A DNA stretch of 48,644 bases from Acinetobacter sp. N54.MGS-139 (GTDB lineage: Bacteria > Pseudomonadota > Gammaproteobacteria > Burkholderiales > Burkholderiaceae_F), in contig LARN01000009.1 in the NCBI GenBank assembly GCA_000980495.1, positions 1-48,644 on the forward strand, written 5' to 3'. Positions 35,589 through 44,387 of this stretch are shown here, one piece after another (position 1 is the stretch's first letter; every line of letters begins with the position of its first letter). Both the position numbers and the translations under genes were made by a program. The notes beneath the pieces are model-generated. The model saw only the letters and a program-made list of their open reading frames with translations, did not search any database and was not told the DNA's origin.

Positions 35589-35623
35589 CGCCTGTTCCCA
35601 AGGCGGGTAACTGTCTACAGGCG
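35589..35623 (+). repeat. Inverted repeat ahead of the RNase II-family gene
   Basis: CGCCTGT (35589-35595) inverts as ACAGGCG (35617-35623) with TTTAAG after it. It is a weak terminator for yqiA or a leader structure. The remaining ~100 bases up to the next start probably hold its promoter. Confidence 0.4.
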
Positions 35624-35720
35624 TTTAAGAATTTGCGTTTGAGCCGCGAACGATAGGCTTAAACTCTACCGAGAACAGGTAATACCAGTCAGTCATAACG
35701 TCAAAATAAGAAAGGACGCA

Positions 35721-37715
35721 ATGAATTTATTTTTTGAAGAAGACGGAGCCTTTAAAGTCGGAACAGAGATGTCCGGCACCGATTCGGCCTGCCAAGTTGA
35801 ATTACCGACAGGAAAAAGAATAAAAGTTAAGCGCTCTCATATCTTCGTGACGTACAACAGCCCGTCACCGGCGGAATTCTTAGCTCGAGCCCAGCAGGAA
35901 GCCGAAGAGATCGATCTGGAAATTCTCTGGGAATTCGCGCCCGATGACGAGTTCGACTTTAAAACCATTGCAGCCGAATATTTCGGAGACAGCGTTACAC
36001 CGATCCAGCAGGCAGCAACGATTCTTCGTCTGCATTCCAATCCTGTTTATTTCTACCGAAAAGGCCGCGGCAAATATCGCAAGGCGCCTGCGGAGACACT
36101 GAAGCTGGCCTTAGCCGCGATTGAAAGAAAGAAAAAACTCGAAGAGCAGAAAGACTCTTATGTTCAGATGCTCATCGAGGAGCACAAGGCGCCGGCAGAA
36201 ATTGCCAATAAGGCCATTGAGCTTTTGGTTCGTCCCGATAAGAACTCCATCGAGTGGAAGGCTTTGAATGAAGCGAGCGACAAACTCAGCTGCATGCCGC
36301 TGCGTCTGCTGCTCGATGTCGGTGCGATCCCGAACGCTTGGCGCTGGCATGTCGAAAGCTTCTTCATGATTAACTTTCCGAAAGGAAAGAATTTCCCGGA
36401 GAACCTTTCTCAGCCTCATCGTGAAGCACATGACGAGCTTCCTTTATCAGATGCGGTTGCCTTCTCTATTGACGACTCGGAAACCACAGAAATCGATGAT
36501 GCTTTGTCTGTGACGCCGCTCGAAGACGGAAAAACACGAGTCGGTATTCATATTTCCGCACCCGGCCTGGGGATTCAGCCAGGGTCCGATATCGACTTAG
36601 TCGCGCGGGAAAGAATGTCGACCGTCTACGCGCCGGGTCTTAAGACGACGATGCTGCCGAAAGAATGGGTGGCAGCCTTCTCTTTGGACGAAGGACTGAT
36701 CTGTCCCGTCGTTTCGCTCTACGCCGTGGTCGACAACGAAACACTTGCCGTTCTCTCTACGGATACACGCCTCGAACGCATCAAAATCGAAAAAAATCTG
36801 CGTTACGACCTGATCGCCGACAAGGTGACGGAAGAAGCCATTCAAGAGGGTAACCTCCCGGTGCCTTACGGTCCCGAGCTTATTTGGCTGTGGAAGTTTG
36901 CTAAGAAGCTTCTGAAAGGCCGCGAAGAGGTTCGCGGCAGACCGGAACCCGTCGGACGTATCGATTGGTACTTCAGCCTGAAGGGAGAAGATGAGAATGC
37001 GGAAATTGAACTGAAGGGGCGCCGCAGAGGGGATCCTTTGGATCTGCTCGTGGCCGAAATGATGATTTTTGCGAATTCGACCTGGGGCGGCTGGCTGGAA
37101 GAAAGAGATGTTGCCGGTATCTATCGTTCTCAGAGAATGGGCCGCGTCAAGATGACGAGCGTTCCCGGACCGCACGACGGCATCGGTGTTCCGTACTACG
37201 CCTGGTCGACTTCTCCGCTGCGCCGTTATGTCGACATGGTCAACCAGCGCCAGATTATTGCGACACTCAAAGGCGAAAAAGCTCCGTACCGCAATAATGA
37301 CTCCGAGCTCTTCTCGATCATTTCTACGTTCGATTCCAATTACTCGGCATTCAATGACTTCCAGTCCCGCATGGATCGCTACTGGTCGATGCGATGGATT
37401 GAGCAGGAAGGCATCAATGAGCTCAAGGCCACAGTGGTAAAAGGCGACCTCGTTAGAATTGAAGGCCTGCCGATGGCTCAGCGCGTCCCTGGACTGCCGG
37501 AGCTTCCCCGTGGTCAGAGCGTCCTGATGAAGGTTTTGAACCTCGACTATCTATCCTTGGTCATGGAGTGCAGCCTCATTAAAGTGCTGAACGAAAGCCA
37601 CGAAGAGGATCTGGAAGAGGAAGAGATAGAAGCCGAAGTTGAGGCTCCGGAAGCGGTCCCCCCGGAAGCGCCTCAGGCTGAGGGGGCTGAGCCCGGAAAC
37701 GCAGGGCAGGCCTGA
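35721..37715 (+). CDS. rnb: RNase II/R-family exoribonuclease
   Basis: 3'-5' exoribonuclease with a central RNB domain. It has 664 residues, near RNase II (~644) and shorter than RNase R. The catalytic acid cluster is in SIDDSETTEIDDALS; a long HISAPG...RMSTVYAPG stretch and STSPLRRYVDMVNQRQ are typical. The N-terminal cold-shock region is unlike E. coli RNase II, and the last ~45 residues are an acidic, proline-rich tail of low complexity. AAAGGA precedes the ATG. It acts in mRNA decay in the cytoplasm. Confidence 0.9.
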   Translation: MNLFFEEDGAFKVGTEMSGTDSACQVELPTGKRIKVKRSHIFVTYNSPSPAEFLARAQQEAEEIDLEILWEFAPDDEFDFKTIAAEYFGDSVTPIQQAATILRLHSNPVYFYRKGRGKYRKAPAETLKLALAAIERKKKLEEQKDSYVQMLIEEHKAPAEIANKAIELLVRPDKNSIEWKALNEASDKLSCMPLRLLLDVGAIPNAWRWHVESFFMINFPKGKNFPENLSQPHREAHDELPLSDAVAFSIDDSETTEIDDALSVTPLEDGKTRVGIHISAPGLGIQPGSDIDLVARERMSTVYAPGLKTTMLPKEWVAAFSLDEGLICPVVSLYAVVDNETLAVLSTDTRLERIKIEKNLRYDLIADKVTEEAIQEGNLPVPYGPELIWLWKFAKKLLKGREEVRGRPEPVGRIDWYFSLKGEDENAEIELKGRRRGDPLDLLVAEMMIFANSTWGGWLEERDVAGIYRSQRMGRVKMTSVPGPHDGIGVPYYAWSTSPLRRYVDMVNQRQIIATLKGEKAPYRNNDSELFSIISTFDSNYSAFNDFQSRMDRYWSMRWIEQEGINELKATVVKGDLVRIEGLPMAQRVPGLPELPRGQSVLMKVLNLDYLSLVMECSLIKVLNESHEEDLEEEEIEAEVEAPEAVPPEAPQAEGAEPGNAGQA

Positions 37716-37793
37716 CGGATAGAAAACCGCTCTTCTATACCGTAAAGACATGAGGTAAGATTTAGAAAAGAAATCTTGAAAGGATTCATCAAT

Positions 37794-38621
37794 ATGAAGC
37801 AGGTTACCAAATTAGGAGTTGTGGGTAATCCCATCGGACATAGTCTCTCTCCGGAAATCCATTTAATGTTTGCCCAGCAATTCGGCGACGAGATTTCTTA
37901 CGATAAAGTTGAAATCCCGCTCGGCGAATTTGAAAGCGCCATAGGCGAAATGATCGACGAGGGATATCACGGACTTAATGTCACGATTCCTTTCAAGTTA
38001 GACGCTTTCCGCTGCTCTACAAAGTGTTCCTCTCAGGCTCGTCAGTCACGCGCTGTGAATACGCTCACTTTCCAAAACAACAAGATCCTTGGCGAAAACA
38101 CAGACGGTACCGGTTTCATCCGTGATTTGGAAGAGCGTCTGAAGTTCTTTGTAGAACACAAAAAGATTCTTATCCTCGGCGCCGGCGGCGGTGTTCGCGG
38201 TATTCTCCCTGCCCTGATGGAACGTATGCCCAAGTCCGTGACCGTGGCTAACCGTTCTGTTGCCCGTGCTCAGGAACTGTGCGATGAATTCGGTATTCAA
38301 AGCATTCTTTATGACGAGACCGGTTCCGAGTCTTATGACCTGATTGTCAACGCCACCCCGACAAGTCTTCAGAACAAGGCTCCGTTGGTTTCTCCGTTTG
38401 CATTCGACGGCTGCGAGCTCGCCTACGATTTGGTCTACGCAGCCAAGCCCACACCGTTTATGGAACTGGCTAAGCAGGGCGGCGCAAGACACGCTTCAGA
38501 CGGCCTCGGAATGCTGGTCGAACAGGCAGCCGACTCCTACGAAATTTGGATGGGCCATCGCCCGGGAACCCAAGACGTTTACGCAAAACTTCGCGAAACT
38601 CTGGATAAAAGCGCAAAATAA
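37794..38621 (+). CDS. aroE: Shikimate dehydrogenase
   Basis: Reduces 3-dehydroshikimate to shikimate with NADPH. It has 275 residues, normal. Substrate motif GNPIGHSLSPEIH, catalytic lysine in NVTIPFKLDAF, NADP loop ILGAGGGVRG and the C-terminal DGLGMLVEQAADSYEIW are present. The ATG at 37794 is chosen because AAGGA lies upstream, rather than the in-frame TTG at 37776. mgtE follows after 24 bases. Confidence 0.96.
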   Translation: MKQVTKLGVVGNPIGHSLSPEIHLMFAQQFGDEISYDKVEIPLGEFESAIGEMIDEGYHGLNVTIPFKLDAFRCSTKCSSQARQSRAVNTLTFQNNKILGENTDGTGFIRDLEERLKFFVEHKKILILGAGGGVRGILPALMERMPKSVTVANRSVARAQELCDEFGIQSILYDETGSESYDLIVNATPTSLQNKAPLVSPFAFDGCELAYDLVYAAKPTPFMELAKQGGARHASDGLGMLVEQAADSYEIWMGHRPGTQDVYAKLRETLDKSAK

Positions 38622-38645
38622 GGGCACAAACCGACAGGTGAAACC

Positions 38646-40103
38646 TTGAGCGCAAACAATCCTTCTTCCCAGCTTCACGACCCTGATTATGACGTCGCAG
38701 TAAGAGACCCTGAGGCAGCCGCCCGGGGGCTAGCGCTTGTGCAGCAGCTGCTCGACGAAGGGGAGGATGCGGCCGATCGCAAGGATCTAAAGGTCGGCGA
38801 AGAGATCAAAAAAGAGCTCCGCGATACTCTGTCAGAACTGCACCCTGCCGATATTGCCTACATCCTGGAAGCCCTTCCGCTCGATGAACGTCTCATCGTG
38901 TGGGACTGCGTGCGCTCCGGACGCGACGGCGAAATTTTGGTCGAAGTTAATGAAGGTGTTCGTGAAACCTTGATTGACGCCATGAACCGCGACGAGTTGG
39001 TGGACGCTGTCGAAAGCCTGGACACCGACGAAATCGCTGACTTGGTCGAAGACTTGCCGCCTGACGTCGTGGCGGAAGTTCAGGAAGGTCTGTCACACGA
39101 AGAAAGAGCTCAGCTGCGCGCGGCCATGAGCTACCCGGAAGATACGGTCGGTGCCCGTATGGACTTCGAAATCGTGTCGATCCGTCAGGAAGTCACGCTC
39201 GATATCGTGCTTCGTTACCTTCGCCGCTTAAAGAAGCTTCCTGATCATACCGACCAGGTATTTGTGATTGACCGAGAAGAGCGCCTCATGGGCACTTTGC
39301 CGGTTGACCGCATTTTGACGCATTATCCGGAAGACGCCGTTAAAGACGTCATGCTGACGGAAGTCCTGCGGCTGTCTCCGCTCGAAGATGTCAGTGACGC
39401 AGCCCAAGCGTTCGAACGTTACGACCTGGTGAGTGCTCCGGTTGTTGACGAAGCAGGCCGCCTGGTGGGACGTCTCACCGTGAATGAAGTGGTGGACGTG
39501 ATCCGTGAAGAAAGCGATGAAGAGGCTTACGGCGCGGTTGGTTTGGATGACGACCAGGATATTTTCGATTCAGTTTGGTCATCTGCGAAAGCCCGCTGGG
39601 TCTGGCTCGGTGTGAACCTCTTTACGGCCTTCTTTGCTTCCCGCGTGATTTCCGCATTCGACGGAACGATTGAAAAGGTTGTTGCACTGGCAGCCTTGAT
39701 GCCGATTGTCGCGGGTATCGCCGGCAACTCCGGCAACCAGACGCTGACATTACTGGTTCGTTCTTTGGCGACCGGTCAGATTACGGAAGCCAACCAAAGC
39801 GACGTGGTCAAAAAAGAAGTTTTGGTGGCTTTGGTCAATGGTCTTATTTGGGGCATTATTGCCGGCCTCTTCACTTGGGGACTCTACTACGACTCTCCGG
39901 ACGGTATGAAGCTCGGCTTTACGATGTTCCTGGCCATGATGCTGAATATGCTCATGGGTGCGATTGTGGCTATCCTCGTCCCGATTACGCTTAAAAAACT
40001 CGGCCGAGATCCGGCCATGGGCGGATCGGTTCTCCTGACATTTATTACCGATTCAGGCGGTTTTTTAATCTTCCTCGGTTTGGCAACCTATATATTCGGA
40101 TAA
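38646..40103 (+). CDS. mgtE: MgtE-family magnesium transporter
   Basis: Magnesium channel gated by intracellular Mg2+. It has 485 residues. An acidic N-domain (helical repeats ELHPADIAYILEALP), two CBS domains (about 170-290) and five membrane helices are present, with the selectivity motif GIAGNSGNQTLTLLVRSLA. The start appears to be TTG with AGGTG upstream; no ATG lies near the domain start. It is part of the aroE-mgtE-phosphatase run. Confidence 0.94.
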   Translation: MSANNPSSQLHDPDYDVAVRDPEAAARGLALVQQLLDEGEDAADRKDLKVGEEIKKELRDTLSELHPADIAYILEALPLDERLIVWDCVRSGRDGEILVEVNEGVRETLIDAMNRDELVDAVESLDTDEIADLVEDLPPDVVAEVQEGLSHEERAQLRAAMSYPEDTVGARMDFEIVSIRQEVTLDIVLRYLRRLKKLPDHTDQVFVIDREERLMGTLPVDRILTHYPEDAVKDVMLTEVLRLSPLEDVSDAAQAFERYDLVSAPVVDEAGRLVGRLTVNEVVDVIREESDEEAYGAVGLDDDQDIFDSVWSSAKARWVWLGVNLFTAFFASRVISAFDGTIEKVVALAALMPIVAGIAGNSGNQTLTLLVRSLATGQITEANQSDVVKKEVLVALVNGLIWGIIAGLFTWGLYYDSPDGMKLGFTMFLAMMLNMLMGAIVAILVPITLKKLGRDPAMGGSVLLTFITDSGGFLIFLGLATYIFG

Positions 40104-40128
40104 TCAAGACTCAACTTTGAGAATCCGA

Positions 40129-41322
40129 ATGCAAACCAAAATCTGCGGTTCTTTGTGTTTATTGGCTGCTGCGGCTCTGCTTCCCGGAGTCTATGCAGAA
40201 ACTCCGCCCGAAGTTCTCTCTGCTATTCCTCATACGGAAGAGCTCCTCAACGTCGTAGTGGTTTCTCGTCATGGCGTACGCTCTCCGACTCAATCGCCGG
40301 AAAAACTGCACGGATGGGCCGATAAAAAGTGGCCGGCGTGGCCGGTAGCCCCGGGGCTGCTCACGCCTCGCGGCTTTTATCTTGTCAAAGCCACGTGGGA
40401 GCTTAACCGCAGTCGTTCTCCTTTCACCTACGGCGTCTGTCCGAAGCCTGAAGATGTTCAGATTATTGCTGATGTTGACGAAAGAACACGCAAAACAGCC
40501 GAGGCCTTAAACGAGGGCCTTTATCCGACCTGCGGCTATAAGGTTAAAGTCACGAGCTCCGCGCGTTCGGCAATTTTTTCTCCGCTGAAAGCGAAAGTCT
40601 GTCGAATTGACTATCCCAAAGAACTCGAAGAGAAGCTCACTCAAAAAGTTGTCGGTATCAACAAGCAGTTTGCGGCTGAAATGGCCGGGATTTCGAAACT
40701 GACGGGACATGAATTCAAGGGGCCGATGCGAGCAAAAGTCAGCAAGCATAAAGTCGGCTTTAAGGGTGCTCCGTACGACTGTTCGAGCATTACCGAGATC
40801 TTTGCTTTGGAATGGGGCCAAAATCCGGAGCAGAAAGCTGCCTGGAACCAATTAGATTGGAACGGCATCCTGCGTCTCATGCCGATTCGCGTTGCCGTAT
40901 TTTCCGCGCTCAATCGGGATATGGAAGTTGCTCGGTACAAAGGCTCGGCTTTAGCGCACAAGATTATCGAGAGTCTCGATCACGGTCCGAAATACACCTA
41001 CCTTATCGGGCACGACACAAACTTGGCCAACCTCGGAGAGATATTCGACTTGAATTGGAGGCTTCCCGGAAGGGATCTGAACGAAAATACGCCAGGCGGC
41101 TATCTGACCTTTGAAAAATGGTCAGTCAACGGCCAGCTGGAAATACGAGTGTTTTATTCAGCTTTATCCCCGGAACAGATCCATGCTGAGAAGGTAACCA
41201 AGCCGACGGACGACTTTGAAATTCTTCCCCGCGGAGCGAAGTTTGATGTCTGGAAGAAGACCTACAGCCGTCGGCTTCAGACAAACTGCATAGCCGAAGA
41301 CAAGTACGAAAAACGCAAATAA
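40129..41322 (+). CDS. Periplasmic histidine acid phosphatase (AppA/Agp type)
   Basis: Exported phosphatase, 397 residues. A Sec signal ends ALLPGVYA. The catalytic RHGVRSPT lies about 50 residues in, and the proton-donor HD is in YLIGHDTNLANLG. Substrates of relatives are glucose-1-phosphate, phytate and other phosphomonoesters; which applies here cannot be told. The ATG at 40129 begins the signal; an in-frame TTG at 40117 is less likely. It lies 25 bases after mgtE and ends at a strong terminator. Confidence 0.9.
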   Translation: MQTKICGSLCLLAAAALLPGVYAETPPEVLSAIPHTEELLNVVVVSRHGVRSPTQSPEKLHGWADKKWPAWPVAPGLLTPRGFYLVKATWELNRSRSPFTYGVCPKPEDVQIIADVDERTRKTAEALNEGLYPTCGYKVKVTSSARSAIFSPLKAKVCRIDYPKELEEKLTQKVVGINKQFAAEMAGISKLTGHEFKGPMRAKVSKHKVGFKGAPYDCSSITEIFALEWGQNPEQKAAWNQLDWNGILRLMPIRVAVFSALNRDMEVARYKGSALAHKIIESLDHGPKYTYLIGHDTNLANLGEIFDLNWRLPGRDLNENTPGGYLTFEKWSVNGQLEIRVFYSALSPEQIHAEKVTKPTDDFEILPRGAKFDVWKKTYSRRLQTNCIAEDKYEKRK

Positions 41323-41341
41323 TCCGCTGACTTAACCTAGG

Positions 41342-41386
41342 AAAACTCCTGAAAATGTATCACGGGATACATTTCAGGAGTTTTTT
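41342..41386 (+). terminator. Terminator after the phosphatase gene
   Basis: A long stem pairs 41344-41361 with 41366-41382 (one bulge, loop ACGG) and is followed by six T's. Confidence 0.92.
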
Positions 41387-41413
41387 GTGTATCGGAAGTT
41401 ACTGACAGCCGAG

Positions 41414-41436
41414 GTGTTATTGCCGCACAATAACAC
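41414..41436. promoter_or_regulatory. Candidate operator of the second flavoprotein gene
   Basis: GTGTTATTG (41414-41422) and CAATAACAC (41428-41436) are a perfect 9-bp dyad with a 5-base spacer, 103 bases ahead of the flavoprotein ATG. Two further inverted repeats follow: CCGTCT/AGACGG (41446-41470) and GCCGC/GCGGC (41493-41507). Confidence 0.6.
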
Positions 41437-41539
41437 TCAGCAAGACCGTCTCAAACCACGATTCAGACGGACTTGATAACAAAAAACACACCGCCGCAAA
41501 CAGCGGCTAACAACACTTAAACTCACGGAGAAAACAAAC

Positions 41540-43033
41540 ATGAAAAAGCTGATTGCTGTTGCAGTGCTTGCTGCATTCTCTTCTCTTCCTTACGCAGCTG
41601 AAAAAGACATCACAACAGACGTCGTCGTTGTCGGCCAGGGTGCCGCCGGTACCGCTGCAGCATTTGCCGCAGCCGAACAGGGCGCTAAAGTCATCGGCCT
41701 TGAAAAGAAAGGCATGGTCGGCGGAACAGGTAATTTCTCCGAAGGTATTTTCGCTGTCGGCTCCAAGATGCAGCGCGACTACTACATTCCTCTGACCAAA
41801 GACGAAGCCTTCAAGAAGATCATGAACTATGGTCACTGGCGCAGCAATGCCCGCCTGGTTCGTGCCTTCGTCGACAAATCTGCCGATACAGTCGAATGGA
41901 TGCAGAAGCACGGCGTTAAGTTCGAAAAACTCACGACGAACTATCCCGGCGGTCTCTACACATGGCACATTTATCAGGGCCGTGGTGCCGGCTGGATCAA
42001 CGCTCTCCAGAAGAAAGGCAAAGATAAATACGGCATGCAGGTTCTCCTGAACACACCTGCAGAAAAACTGATCTTCGGTAAGGACGGCAAGGTTGCCGGT
42101 GTCGTTGCTAAAGACAAAGACGGCAATACACTCAACATCCATGCAAAGGCCGTGATTATTGCTACCGGCGGTTTTGCTGACAATCCCGAAATGATGAAGA
42201 AGTACACACGCTTCCCGAACACAGACGGTATTGCTCAGACCGGTAAGAACGGTGTCGGTATCCAGATGGCTTGGTCTGCCGGCGGCGGCAAAGAGGGCTT
42301 GGAAGTTCAGCAATCCTATCGCCCGGGTCCTCGTGCTGTTTCCACAACTAACCATGTTTCCGCTACCGCCAAACAGCCGCATCTTTGGCTGACTCCGAAC
42401 GGCGAACGCTTCTGCGACGAAACAATCATGGGTGACTGGCCAGCAGCCGGTAACGCGCTTGAAAGAATCGGCGGTCAGATGTGGGTCGTCTATGACAACA
42501 AGAACCTCGACTCTATGAAGCACGACGGTATTGTTCAGGGTGTCGGCGTTATGGTTCCGATCGGCGCTAAGCTGACAAACTTCGAAAAAGAATGGCCAGC
42601 TGCAGAACAGGCAGGCTGGGCAGTTAAAGCCAATACACTTGACGAACTCGCCAAGAAGACAGGTATGGATCCTGCTGTCCTGAAAGCCAGCGTTGAACAG
42701 TACAACAAGGCTGCCGAACAGCGTCATGACGCTCTGTTCGCAAAAGACCCGCAGTACATCTTCCCCGTCAAACAAGGCCCGTTCTATGCCATCAAGAGCG
42801 TCGCTTCCTCTCTCGGAACTCTGGGCGGCATCAAGGTTAACGACCGTCTGCAGGTTGTCACAGACAAAGACAAGGCTATTCCTAACCTCTACGCAGCCGG
42901 ATCTGACGTCGGCGGTATGTACGGTGATTCTTATGACCTGTTAATGGCAGGCTCTACGATCGGCTTCGCAGTTAACTCCGGCCGTATCGCTGCTGAAAGC
43001 GCCGTTAAAGATCACAACCTCGGCAAAAAATAA
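41540..43033 (+). CDS. Secreted FAD-dependent reductase, flavocytochrome c-like flavoprotein
   Basis: Exported flavoprotein (497 residues). A Sec signal ends near residue 19 (SSLPYA), and the FAD loop is G32-Q-G34-A-A-G37. There is no haem or FMN domain. GERFCDE retains the proton-donor arginine of the fumarate reductase fold, but the HH-TMGG segment reads SSLGTLGG and the HGANRLGG arginine segment reads GDSYDLLMAGSTIG, so two fumarate-binding features are missing. It is probably a periplasmic reductase of another organic acceptor, or a dehydrogenase. Codon use is strongly biased towards preferred codons, suggesting high expression. It is monocistronic with its own terminator. Confidence 0.87.
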   Translation: MKKLIAVAVLAAFSSLPYAAEKDITTDVVVVGQGAAGTAAAFAAAEQGAKVIGLEKKGMVGGTGNFSEGIFAVGSKMQRDYYIPLTKDEAFKKIMNYGHWRSNARLVRAFVDKSADTVEWMQKHGVKFEKLTTNYPGGLYTWHIYQGRGAGWINALQKKGKDKYGMQVLLNTPAEKLIFGKDGKVAGVVAKDKDGNTLNIHAKAVIIATGGFADNPEMMKKYTRFPNTDGIAQTGKNGVGIQMAWSAGGGKEGLEVQQSYRPGPRAVSTTNHVSATAKQPHLWLTPNGERFCDETIMGDWPAAGNALERIGGQMWVVYDNKNLDSMKHDGIVQGVGVMVPIGAKLTNFEKEWPAAEQAGWAVKANTLDELAKKTGMDPAVLKASVEQYNKAAEQRHDALFAKDPQYIFPVKQGPFYAIKSVASSLGTLGGIKVNDRLQVVTDKDKAIPNLYAAGSDVGGMYGDSYDLLMAGSTIGFAVNSGRIAAESAVKDHNLGKK

Positions 43034-43063
43034 TCCTTAGTCAGTACTAAGCATTAGTGCAAA

Positions 43064-43086
43064 GAGCCGCCTTCGGGCGGCTTTTC
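43064..43086 (+). terminator. Terminator of the second flavoprotein gene
   Basis: AGCCGCC, loop TTCG, GGCGGCT, then TTTT (43065-43085). Confidence 0.88.
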
Positions 43087-43091
43087 TGCGC

Positions 43092-44207
43092 TTAGGCTTC
43101 CGGGCTATCCGGAATGAAGATGCTTTCGGCTAACGGATGGTTCTTTCTCCGCTCAAAATTTTTGATTGCTAATTCCGGAGAACTATTTGCGTAGCAATAG
43201 ACACACCCGTGCAGACACGTGTTGTACATGCCGATATCTTTGCTTTCCACACATCCGCATTCCTGCCGCTGCCCCGGATCCTTTTTAATCGTGATGATCT
43301 TTTTCTTTTCGGTCGGAAGAGCACTGAACAAATTCAATTGATCGATCTCAAACGACTTTTCAGTTGGTGCTTTTGTGAGGTAGTCAGTTACTGCCGGATC
43401 ATTTCCGAAAAGCTTGAGCATGAGCTCTGCATCGATGCATTTGCTCGGCAACATTCCATGATGCGACAGATCAAATTTTTCAGCGCAGACGCAGATTTCT
43501 AAGTCCCAGCTGCGCTCCTGCCAATAAGAACGAATCTTCGAAAGGTATCCTGCAAACTCTTCAACTTGTTCGGCCGTGGGTTCAGCCTCCTCAATAGAAG
43601 CTGAATCGTATTGAGCAGCAAAATGCTCGGAATACTTTAGCAAGTGTCGCTGAACCTTTTTGTAGGCCTTGATGTCGATGAAACTAAACACCAGTCGGTT
43701 GGTGCAGCCTTTGAGTTCTTTGCTGATCTTGAAAATCCTGGCGGCCACTTCTCTTGGAGTAAGTGTCTTTGTGAACAACACCGGATCAAAACGCCAGATG
43801 AGTCTTTCTGGTCCGATCAAAGAGGCCAGCTTCTTGAAGGTTTGAATTCGACTCTCAACAGATGGGATGTTAGGCTCAAGATTTTCTTGCTGATAGTCAT
43901 TCAGTGTGAACTGAAAATAGTAATGAACCCCGGCAGCATCGAGCTCCGGAAGGTACCGGATCAAAGGCTTCGGATTCTTGCTCCAGAAAACGATGACCTT
44001 CGTTTTCTCAAAAGAAACGTAAACCGGTTTTTGATTGAACGGATTGAACCATTTCACGTAGCCTCGTCTGCCTTTGAAACGAGAAATGAACCACTTAGAG
44101 AAATAAGCCGGAATGTCCGTCGATCGGCTAGCCGAGACAATGACCGGGGCCATTGCCTTTACTGTAATGCCGTTGTCCGTGACGATTTCAACCTTTTCTG
44201 CGGGCAT
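43092..44207 (-). CDS. DUF1848 protein with C-terminal CX3CX2C cluster
   Basis: Cytoplasmic protein of 371 residues. The N-terminal part VIVSASRSTDIPAYFSKWF and the WFNPFNQKPVYVS, FWSKNPKPLI and YYFQFTLNDY phrases are those of DUF1848. Near the C-terminus, CGC is followed by CLHGCVYCYANSSPE, a spacing like the CX3CX2C that binds a radical-SAM [4Fe-4S] cluster, but at the unusual C-terminal end. Biochemical function is unknown. No Shine-Dalgarno is seen; an internal ATG (residue 19) is possible. Its 3' end abuts the flavoprotein terminator. Confidence 0.85.
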   Translation of the reverse strand: MPAEKVEIVTDNGITVKAMAPVIVSASRSTDIPAYFSKWFISRFKGRRGYVKWFNPFNQKPVYVSFEKTKVIVFWSKNPKPLIRYLPELDAAGVHYYFQFTLNDYQQENLEPNIPSVESRIQTFKKLASLIGPERLIWRFDPVLFTKTLTPREVAARIFKISKELKGCTNRLVFSFIDIKAYKKVQRHLLKYSEHFAAQYDSASIEEAEPTAEQVEEFAGYLSKIRSYWQERSWDLEICVCAEKFDLSHHGMLPSKCIDAELMLKLFGNDPAVTDYLTKAPTEKSFEIDQLNLFSALPTEKKKIITIKKDPGQRQECGCVESKDIGMYNTCLHGCVYCYANSSPELAIKNFERRKNHPLAESIFIPDSPEA

Positions 44208-44364
44208 CTGATGTTCTTATTCCAAGCGTTCTTAGTCTGATTATTAAGATCGAATACTTTACGTTGAAGCCTTGACCAGTTCAATACCTGAATAAATGCC
44301 TAGAGACAACGCTCGCTTCGGATCACTGCGGTTAACACTTCTCTAGGAGACCAAATTACAATGA

Positions 44365-44382
44365 CCTCGTAAGAAAATGAGG
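44365..44382 (+). promoter_or_regulatory. Hairpin covering the MFS gene ribosome binding site
   Basis: CCTCGT (44365-44370) can pair with ATGAGG (44377-44382), which contains the GAGG Shine-Dalgarno of the MFS gene. A minimal frame ATG ACC TCG TAA (44361-44372), with AGGAG 11 bases upstream, overlaps it. Confidence 0.3.
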
Positions 44383-44387
44383 ACACC

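Noticed and set aside
41507..42775. A 422-codon minus-strand frame opposite the second flavoprotein
   Set aside because: It mirrors the highly biased codons of the flavoprotein and has a composition unlike a real protein (many Cys, His, Phe).
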